A DNA stretch of 64,000 nt, from positions 56,001 to 120,000 of the forward strand of contig CAMRHE010001103.1 in NCBI GenBank assembly GCA_947044405.1, given 5' to 3'. Positions 57,501 to 64,000 of the stretch are shown piece by piece. Each line of letters starts with the position of its first letter. Positions within the stretch are counted from its first letter, which is position 1. This stretch comes from Leptodactylus fallax (taxonomy: Eukaryota > Chordata > Amphibia > Anura > Leptodactylidae). The translations under genes were made by a program, and so were the position numbers. The notes under the pieces were generated by a model, which was not told the DNA's origin, made no database searches, and worked only from the letters and a program-made list of their open reading frames with translations.

Positions 57501-60500
57501 CAGCATGCTATGATTTGTTACTCTTGAGAAAGGGGAACAATCCCTGAAATGCGTAGTGTTATGGATTGAATAAAGCTTTTGTTAACAATACACGTCTGGA
57601 CGAGCACAGTTCCTCCACTTTTACCCCAATCCCTCCTGGCTTGGGTTCTGGTCCTTCACTCTACATCTGTAGGCAGTAATGTGGCCTTCACTCATTCCTG
57701 TTGTTGGAGGGGTCAATGTATAGGAAATGACCACGATCATGACCATGATCTGACCATGATCTGCTCTTATCAATCACATACCATCACAAAGTCGGTGCCT
57801 TCCATTCCTCATTGTGTTAATGCCTCCTAATACCTGGATTTTACACAAGGGTGCATTCAGAGGGTATCATGACGTACCCTAAGAGCTGAGGCCTAACTTG
57901 ATATTTCTGGGCTCCAGTGCATATACTGTGATGGGGCCCCTTTCTACCATGTGCCATGTAGATTATTGGTATATTTATGTGGCAGAGGGTCTTTTGGGGC
58001 CCAGGAGCGACTGCTACCTCTGCACCCCCTATAGCGACGCCCCTACCTAAGGGGTTCGGGATAGCTGAATCATACATTACAAGCAGAAACTGCAGGAAAA
58101 CTAAAGCGGCAAAGTTGCACGTTCAGTGCAACAACACATTTCCTCTCTCTTTTCTACTCCAATGCTCCTCCTTTTGTGCTTTGTATCTGTATTTCTCTCT
58201 CTTGTGGGTATACATGCTAATATTTTAGGAGAAAGTAACTCGGATGTCACCTCAAGGAGATATAACCTGCTGTGTGTGAATAATAGTGACCTGCACAGAA
58301 GCAGATGTCTCCGATGTCTCCACAGTGCTCAGGAATAGGAGATCTCCTGCAGGTTCAGTGTATCATCTACATCACCCTGGTGCACATTGATCTCCATTGG
58401 AGCTGTGTACACCAAGCTATAGGGTATTCTTAATCCTCACTACTGACAAGGTTGTTCCATTGTTGCTGCCTTGGAGCTAAGATGTACATACACTTAGTAC
58501 ACTATGTCTGCCCCTTGTGGTGTTCTGGTATGTCTTTTATATTGGATTCTTGTCCAGCTTTAGCACAGAATTTTTCCTAGGCCTCTGGATCTTTTGTCAT
58601 TTCTCAATTTTTACATTTCTGCTTCTCTTCCGTTTTCCTGCAGTTTGAGGAGATGACGTCAGAGGTCGATATGAATAAGGAGCTTGCAGTCAACCGTCTG
58701 CAAGAATTGGACAAACTGAGACAAGACCTGCAGGACGTGACAGCGGAGAACCAGGAGCTTCAGGTACTTTATTCTTCTGTGGTCTCATTGCTGGTGCACA
58801 TGATGACTTGACATGTTAAAGGGGTTGTCCAGGACTATTAGATTGATTTCTGTAGCCTCTTCACTACTTGTGAAGCACAGCACCATACATTGTATAGTGG
58901 CTGTGCTTGATATTGCAGCTGAGCTCCATTTATTTGAATAGGACTGAGCTACAGTATCGTCATGTGGCCAATGGACGTAATGTCACTGGTCTGAGAAGAG
59001 GAAGAAGAGCGCATTATCATTTTCCCAAACAACCCCTTTAAGACGACTTTTACCTTCTTAAAGTATAGGGGTGACCCTTGTTTCTGTACGTACTTGTAAC
59101 TTTGGGTACCTTTCCCACTTGACAAGTAGTCTCAAAATAAAATGGGGTGACAATACAGGAGAGTCACATAGTGACGTACTGTGTAATCTATAGGCAAGGT
59201 GGTCACTTTTATTTACTGGTAGACCGAACAGAAGGAGCAAGGTTTGTCCTGTAGTCTTGCCAACTTGAGAGATGTAAGTTGAAGCCTTTGGGCCCTAGTG
59301 CAGAATCTACAATGGGGCCCCTACCTGCCTTGTGCCATTTAGAATAGGAGTATATTTTATGGGGCAGGTGGACCTTTGGGGCACCCTAAGGGTCTAGGGC
59401 TCAGTAGCAACTGCTACCACTGCACCCCCTATACCTACACCCCTGCCCATTTTGAGATTGCTGTAGGCCACTTCCAGATATGAGAATGACCCCAGGAATA
59501 TTTCATCCCTCTCCCATAAGAATAGCACTTATATGATTTCTGTCTCTACATTGCTGCCATCTGCTGGCCACATTCATTCATTATGTCTCCTCTAAACACA
59601 AGAAACATAAGTGTTAAAGCCGGCCTACTGGCGAGCAGGTAGGAGCCAGAGGGCTGTCTGTCACCCACCGCCATTATGTTACCACTTCTATCTCACATCC
59701 TCGATCTTCCTTTTACCATCAGGCTTTGCTAGCAAACGCTGTGGAGGAAAACGTGCGCTTGTCTCCAGAGTACCGCTGCATGCAGTCTCAGTTCTCCGTC
59801 CTGTATAATGAATCTCTGCAGCTGAAGGCCCAGTTGGATGAGGCGCGGTCGCTTCTACACGGGACACGTAGCAATCACCAGCGCCAACTGGAGCTTATTG
59901 AGGTGAGTGCCCTAAACCCAAAAAAACTTCTATAACCAGGAGGACTAAGGCTACATGCACATGACAGAGTGTTTTATCAGTGTGGTATCTGTGTTTTTCC
60001 TTTTAATAGATACCATATACAAAACCATGTATTATCCCAGGTCTGTATGGGGGATCAGAGGCAAAACTCAAGACTGGTCCTATTCCTTTCCATTCTTCAG
60101 TCTGGGATCATTAAAGGGGCTGTCCAGGACTTGAAGATAATTGATACTGATGGCCTATCCACAGTATAGGTCATGTGTATTAGATCGGTGAGAGGTCCGA
60201 GTGTCAGACCCTGACTAATCAGCAGATGTAGCCGCTGGAAGTTGTATATGAGGTATTTGACTAGAAGGAGCTTTGCTCCTATTTAAGTAAATGGGAGCGG
60301 AGCTGCAGTTCCCCGGCGGCACCACTGCAGTGTATGGAACTACATATGCTATTGTGAAAGATCCTCAGTGCGCCAACACCGCTGTGGTCACCCCTGAGTC
60401 TTCCTTCATATAAAAACCACACTCACCGCCAGTGAGTGTCGGGTTCACAAGATAAATACAAGACAAGCTTTCTAAATTTTATATATTTATTAACCCCTAA

Positions 60501-61838
60501 ATGGGTCGGTATTAACATCTAACACATGCAGTTCAGAACAGATATGCAGATATATGCAAGCATTAACAGTTACTAGTTACAAGATACAGTACAATAAAAA
60601 TAAAAAGGGAATAACATTGAAATAGTTACTTTACCACGCATCTCCTGGATGTGGCTCTATAGTCCAACACTCACACACGGCATGTGTGAGTAACCCAGTG
60701 GAGGCTTCTTGGCATGTAGCATTAACTTCCAGCATGTGGCATCAATCCAATAATCCAGCCTGCATGCTCTCATCGCAGTCTCTCAGCATTAGTCCAGTAG
60801 TCTCATCACAAAAAATCTCCTCATGGTGTTCTCTTGTAGTCCCAACACAAATCCCATAGCATAATCTCCTCATGGTCTGTCTGTAACAACTCTGTAGTCT
60901 GTGATGGTCTCAGCCCAATCTCCATAGCATAATCTCCATAGCATAATCTCCTCCCACAGACATCTTACCTCATCTTTTATACCCTTTATGCCACCTCCCA
61001 GAATGAGGTCATCGGCGGCAGCAAGTCTGATTGAATAATGCAATCAAGTCCAGATTCTTTGTATATGGCCTATCCAAGTGAAAGGATACAATGTTATCAG
61101 CCATATCTGATCTCCCTGCACAATGCATGTTTCTTTGATCACTCAGGACTGTATAGGAATACAATGGAGCCCTGCTGTGATGGATATAAAGCCCTATTGT
61201 TCCAGTGCTGCTACTACTGCCAATATACACCTAGGCTTATAGCTGCGCACAGTATGAATAAATGGAACTAGAGAGAAATACGCTACCCAGAGACCAAAAT
61301 ACCGCTCTGAATTATAACCATATTTAAGCAGAATCATCACAGCTATAAACAGCTTCTGTTCAGTACAACGTAGCAGTGGCGTCTGGAACTGCAGCCTCAC
61401 TCACATTCAGACCTCTACCGATCTGAAAATGATAACCTATCGTGTGGATAGGGCATAAATATCAATTATCAGTTATTGAGATCCTGGACAACCCCTTTTA
61501 ATTGTAATATATGGGCCTATGGTGGGCATGGACAAGCACACAAATACCATTAATGTGCTGTCCGTGTAGAGGAGGATGCGTATTTACATGTCTGAGGTAT
61601 CTGCTGCCTTAGAAGGGGGAGCTATAGAGCTGACAGTGAAAATCAGGCCATATTCTCTGCTGTGGATTCTGAGGTTCCCCCCCCCCCCCAATTATCTTGC
61701 AGAGGGATGAGGTGGCCCTTCAGAAGAAGGTGCGGACAGAGGTGATTCAGCTGGAGGACACACTCGCTCAAGTAAGGAAAGAGTATGAGATGCTGAGGAT
61801 TGAGTTTGAGCAGACCTTGGCTGCCAACGAACAGGCTG
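51460..61838 (+). CDS. RNF20: E3 ubiquitin-protein ligase BRE1A, N-terminal half (spliced, runs off window)
   Basis: With RNF40 and UBE2A/B this nuclear E3 ligase attaches ubiquitin to histone H2B (Lys120 in human). The ten coding exons below join without frame conflict into 469 codons plus one base, matching about residues 1-470 of the ~975-residue human protein. It is RNF20, not RNF40: [11 protein letters not shown] and [20 protein letters not shown] at the start, EPEPDSDSN, and the [14 protein letters not shown] segment are RNF20-type. Most of the part seen is coiled coil (for example [19 protein letters not shown] and [20 protein letters not shown]). The C-terminal RING finger is outside the window. 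Introns 3, 8, 9, 10 and 11 carry transposons or dispersed repeats. Confidence 0.96.
51669..51836 (+). CDS. RNF20: RNF20 exon 3
   Basis: Acceptor CTCTTCTAG at 51,668; 56 codons from EEQDLRTLQ to NRYWSQ, the most conserved part of the N-terminus; donor CAG/GTCAGTTA, phase 0. Confidence 0.95.
52180..53110 (+). repeat. dispersed AT-rich element, copy 1
   Basis: Shares an ordered series of words with 63,030-63,835: 'gggtatccc', 'ggtgtcagaata(c/t)gg', 'catgtcatttt', 'gaaaaataaaaaagttatg', and a 'ccttaaggggttaa' end. It has no coding capacity and looks like a non-autonomous DNA element. Confidence 0.55.
53335..54200 (+). repeat. GT-rich minisatellite in RNF20 intron 3
   Basis: About 35 units of roughly 24-28 bp: 'gggccgcgggtgtgtgtgtg' with a GT tract of varying length. 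Alternating purine-pyrimidine runs with CGCG make left-handed DNA plausible. Open frames of up to 323 codons on both strands are artefacts of the repeat. Confidence 0.93.
55148..55292 (+). CDS. RNF20: RNF20 exon 4
   Basis: Acceptor CCACCTATTTAG; reads [20 protein letters not shown] to [11 protein letters not shown] plus one base; donor AGAG/GTGAGAG, phase 1. Confidence 0.95.
55620..55755. repeat. MITE-like fragment in intron 4
   Basis: The words 'ggcagtcccattcaattacatgggg' and 'aatatccctttaag' match the dispersed family seen at 32.6 and 58.9 kb. Only one end is clear. Confidence 0.45.
55843..56028 (+). CDS. RNF20: RNF20 exon 5
   Basis: Acceptor TTTTGCTTGCAG; reads [20 protein letters not shown], then [20 protein letters not shown] and LVSAKLNSN plus one base; donor AATG/GTAAGAC, phase 1. 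Confidence 0.95.
56127..56245 (+). CDS. RNF20: RNF20 exon 6
   Basis: Acceptor CTTTTCCGGTAG; reads (D)[19 protein letters not shown] to QQNMTQE; donor GAG/GTACGGAG, phase 0. Confidence 0.95.
56318..56612. mobile_element. MITE-like element in RNF20 intron 6
   Basis: Starts 'ttagaggggttgacctgccc', ends 'cccaggtaacccctttaacta'. The inner part holds 'ataggtcatcagtgtgtgatcggtggggct' and its inverse 'ccaccgatcacatattgatgacc', giving a foldback layout. Confidence 0.6.
56613..57150 (+). other. RNF20: rest of RNF20 intron 6
   Basis: No repeat or gene recognised; ends in the acceptor GTTCTCCCTCCAG. Confidence 0.6.
57151..57297 (+). CDS. RNF20: RNF20 exon 7
   Basis: 49 codons [20 protein letters not shown] to [12 protein letters not shown]; donor AGG/GTAAGAG, phase 0. 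Confidence 0.95.
57376..57453 (+). CDS. RNF20: RNF20 exon 8
   Basis: Acceptor TTCTCTTGACAG; 26 codons [20 protein letters not shown] to TINSKK, the segment that separates RNF20 from RNF40; donor AAG/GTGATGT, phase 0. Confidence 0.95.
57454..58643 (+). other. RNF20: RNF20 intron 8
   Basis: Contains a dispersed repeat copy at 57,890-58,055 related to 1795-2065 and 59,275-59,455. Otherwise unassigned. Ends in the acceptor CCGTTTTCCTGCAG. Confidence 0.7.
57890..58055 (+). repeat. dispersed repeat copy A2
   Basis: Words 'ggggcccctttctaccatgt', 'gcgactgctacctctgcacc' and 'cccctatagcgacgcccct', shared with copies near 1.9 kb and 59.3 kb. Confidence 0.55.
58644..58763 (+). CDS. RNF20: RNF20 exon 9
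   Basis: 40 codons [20 protein letters not shown] to VTAENQELQ; coiled coil; donor CAG/GTACTTT, phase 0. Confidence 0.95.
58817..59041. mobile_element. MITE in RNF20 intron 9
   Basis: Starts TTAAAGGGGTTGTCCAGGAC and ends CCCAAACAACCCCTTTAAG, inverse ends 225 bp apart; non-coding; same family as 21.6 and 32.2 kb. Confidence 0.7.
59042..59722 (+). other. RNF20: rest of RNF20 intron 9
   Basis: Includes dispersed repeat copy A3 at 59,275-59,455 ('gggcccctacctgccttgtg', 'gcaactgctaccactgcacc', 'cccctatacctacacccctg'). The intron ends CTTTTACCATCAG. Confidence 0.65.
59723..59902 (+). CDS. RNF20: RNF20 exon 10
   Basis: 60 codons [20 protein letters not shown] to RQLELIE, including [20 protein letters not shown]; donor GAG/GTGAGTG, phase 0. 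Confidence 0.95.
60110..61502. mobile_element. MITE in RNF20 intron 10, split by a solo LTR
   Basis: The left end is 'taaaggggctgtccaggactt' (60,113) and the right end the inverse 'gatcctggacaaccccttttaa' (61,480-61,501). Inner words 'ataggtcat' and 'gatcggtgagaggtc' pair with 'gacctctaccgatc' (61,410). The 989-bp LTR at 60,353-61,341 interrupts it. Confidence 0.65.
60353..61341 (-). mobile_element. solo LTR, antisense to RNF20
   Basis: On the minus strand it starts TGTGATGATTCTG and ends GATCTTTCACA, and it is flanked by a 5-bp duplication GCTAT (60,348-60,352 and 61,342-61,346). A TATA box (GGTATAAAAGATGAGG, near 60,975-60,990) and an AATAAA (near 60,493), in that order on the minus strand, fit LTR promoter and polyadenylation signals. 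There is no internal coding region. It shows no similarity that I can see to the LTR at 11.9 kb. Confidence 0.72.
61703..61838 (+). CDS. RNF20: RNF20 exon 11, last one in the window
   Basis: Acceptor CCAATTATCTTGCAG; 45 codons [20 protein letters not shown] to [10 protein letters not shown] plus one base; donor GCTG/GTGAGTCC, phase 1. The next exon (expected to start with GPINREMRHL-like codons) is not found before 64,000. Confidence 0.95.
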
Positions 61839-62394
61839 GTGAGTCCGATACATGTTTGGAGACCAAACATGATGTACTATTACATCAGGGGCAAGTACTA
61901 GTTAATGTGAAATGCTGTACTATTATGGCATGATGGAAGCTATTGAAAGCCTCCCTTTCAGCTGTCAGGGCTAACCTAGTAGATTCTGCTAGAGGCAGCG
62001 TCTAATAGGTTATCAGCCTAAGGCTGAAAGGTATAATGTACTGCAATACACAAGTGTTGAGGTGTATTACACTAGCAGTCAGGCTGCTATCTAGTGTTCA
62101 GGTTACATAGTGGGACTACAGAAGATAAAAAAATAAAGCAATTAAATAAAATAAATAAATAAATAAACTTTTCACATTATAAAAAGGTTTGCTATAGAAA
62201 TTTAGATTGTGATTCCTATTGGGGGAAGGGACTGATGTAAGTGATGACAATCTGTATAATGATGTAGAACATGTTGGTGCTATAAAAATGAGTGAAATAA
62301 AAACTAAAAAGACACATTTGGTATCAAGGTGTCCATAACAACCCATAATATAAAAATAACACATTATTCATTGCACAGTGAATATAGTAAAAAT

Positions 62395-63835
62395 TTGTTT
62401 AACCCTTTCCCGACATCCGCTGTAATAGTACGGCGGATGTCGGGTATTTAAATATGCTGGCTGCTCAGGAGCTGAGCGGCCATCGTAGCCGCCAGGTGTC
62501 TGCTGACCGAGGCGCCACTTTGCCGGGAATCGCCGGCACCCGGACCAGTTACTATGGCAGCCGGGAGCCTTAGGAAGGCTCCCAGGCCTGTCTCTCATTA
62601 TCTTCTATTGTAGGCTGCTCTACAGGTGCATCTCAATAAATGAGAATATCTTTGAAACGTTCATTCGTTTCAGTAATTCAGTAATACAATCCATAATCAG
62701 CGTCTTCCATGATTGTGTGTCCTACTGAACCAGACTGAGGGACCATTTAAAGGCTTAGGAAACCTTGGCAGGTGACACTGAATTTACAATACTGAACTGA
62801 ACTTACAATATTCTAATTTTCTTAGATTTTGGTTTTCATTACCTGTAATCCATAATCAACATTTACAGAAATAAAACACTTGAAATAGAAGACTCTGTGT
62901 GGAAAGAATCTAGAAAATATAGGAGGTCACTTTATTAATTACTGAAAGAAATAAACATTTAAAAGATATTCTAATTTATTGAGATGCCCCTGTATGCAGC
63001 CTGCAATAGAAGTACCGTTATTTTGCATTGGAATGCATTGCATTAGTGATCAGACCCCAAGGGGGGGGGGGGGTCGAACAAATGTGATTAAAAAAATAAA
63101 AAGAATAAAAAAATATATATAAAAAAATAAAATACTAAAAATTCAAATCACCCCCCTTACCTTAGAACACATATAAAAGTACTTCAATACTGTGAAACAC
63201 ATACACATTAGGTATCCCTGTGTCTGAAAACGCCCGGTCTACAAATCTATAAAAATATTTTTCCCATACGGTGAATGCAGTAGCGGAAAAAAAAAAAATT
63301 AAAAGCGCCAAACCGCTTTTTAGCTATTTTACCTCTGATAAAAATTTTAAAAACAGAAATACACAGAAAACGTACACAGAAATATAAAAAAAATTATGGG
63401 TGTCAGAATATGGCGACTTTTAGGAAATTTTTTTTTTTTTTTTGCAAAGATTAGATTTAGATTTTTGTTAAGGGGTTAAAATGTAAATAAAACTATATAA
63501 ATTTGGTATCCCTGGAATCGTACCGAAACATAGAATACAGGTGACATGTCATTTTGGATGCAGAGTAGACGCTGTAAAAACGAAGCCCGCAAGAAAGTCG
63601 CACAAATGCACTTTTTCTCCAATTCCTCCCCCCAGTCTGAATTGTTTTTTCCAGCTTCCCAGTACATTGTACAGAATAATAAATGGTACCATTATGAAGA
63701 ACAATTTGTACTGCAAGCATTAAGCCCTCATATGGCTCTTTGAACGGAAAAATAAAAAAGTTATGGGGTTCGGGAGACAGGGAGTCAAAAACGAGAATTG
63801 AAAAATGTCAACGGCGGGAAGGGGTTAAAAATGAA
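62395..63835 (+). repeat. dispersed AT-rich element, copy 2, with terminal hairpin
   Basis: Begins 'aaccctttcccgacatccgc'. Positions 62,409-62,420 and 62,433-62,444 are inverse copies (cccgacatccgc/gcggatgtcggg). It ends 'cggcgggaaggggttaa' near 63,828. It is related to 52,180-53,110. A partial third copy seems to follow to 64,000 ('gacagaattgt', 'actccaaaatggtacc'). Confidence 0.55.
62623..62992. mobile_element. Tc1/mariner-type MITE (TA flanked)
   Basis: The ends CAGGTGCATCTCAATAAAT and, inverted, CAGGGGCATCTCAATAAATT are flanked by TA (62,621-62,622 and 62,993-62,994). 370 bp, without a transposase. It lies in a palindrome of the host element: 'ttctattgtaggctgc' before it and 'gcagcctgcaatagaa' after it. 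Confidence 0.88.
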
Positions 63836-64000
63836 ATGACAGAATTGTTGCTTTTGGCCCTGCCTCCTTACAAAAATTGTAATAAAAAGAGATCAGCGAC
63901 TTGCGTATATACTCCAAAATGGTACCAGTAGGAATTTATATGGCAAAAAACAAGGCCTCAGCTCTGTCGAGGGGGGAAAAGTCTCAAGTATATGTGTGTG

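Larger units (their letters stand above)
61839..64000 (+). other. RNF20: RNF20 intron 11, open at the right edge
   Basis: At least 2.16 kb, made largely of a dispersed AT-rich element with a MITE inside it. An (AAAT)n tract lies at 62,140-62,167. No exon recognised. Confidence 0.75.

Noticed and set aside
51460..61838. RNF40 as the identity of the ligase gene
   Set aside because: The start, the EPEPDSDSN stretch and the [14 protein letters not shown] segment follow RNF20 where RNF40 differs.

Overview
The window is nuclear DNA of a vertebrate, most likely a frog. It has two host genes with vertebrate-type exons. The rest is Tc1 transposons, TTA/TA-flanked foldback elements, one full LTR retrotransposon, a solo LTR and very large minisatellites. 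The anuran assignment rests on the mix of repeats (recurring 'aaaggggttgtccagg', 'catacctcccaac' and 'caggggcgtaa' ends) and is an inference; the vertebrate assignment is firm.

Layout. 1-8.8 kb: no gene; a 50-bp satellite interrupted by a TIR element and a complete Tc1 transposon, plus a second, inverted copy of the TIR element. 8.8-11.9 kb: a 13/18-bp minisatellite and a 31-bp array. 11,887-19,037: a nearly intact Ty3/gypsy-type LTR retrotransposon (gag, pol, tRNA-Ser primer site, likely -1 frameshift, 4-bp target duplication). 19-22 kb: foldback elements. 22.2-27.3 kb: four different Tc1 elements, all broken. 30.0-31.4 kb: a second array of the 50-bp satellite.

33,885-35,090 (minus) is the single coding exon of PGAP4 (TMEM246), a Golgi GalNAc transferase for GPI anchors. 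RNF20, an E3 ligase subunit for H2B ubiquitination, runs on the plus strand from about 41.8 kb past the right edge. I could place one noncoding exon and ten coding exons (51,460-61,838, 469 codons, roughly the first half of the protein). The two genes lie head to head, and a CpG-rich segment with YY1-, ETS- and CRE-like sites at 41.64-41.87 kb looks like a shared promoter. The same two genes are neighbours on human 9q31.

Minisatellites fill both first introns: about 5.1 kb of a 34-35-bp repeat on the PGAP4 side, and about 8.3 kb of a 40-bp then 39-bp repeat in RNF20 intron 1. RNF20 introns also hold a GT-rich array, a solo LTR and several MITEs. Most long open frames in the window are by-products of these tandem repeats. 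Three segments (11.64-11.88, 18.63-18.95 and 40.40-40.57 kb) have unnatural homopolymer runs and are probably assembly errors.
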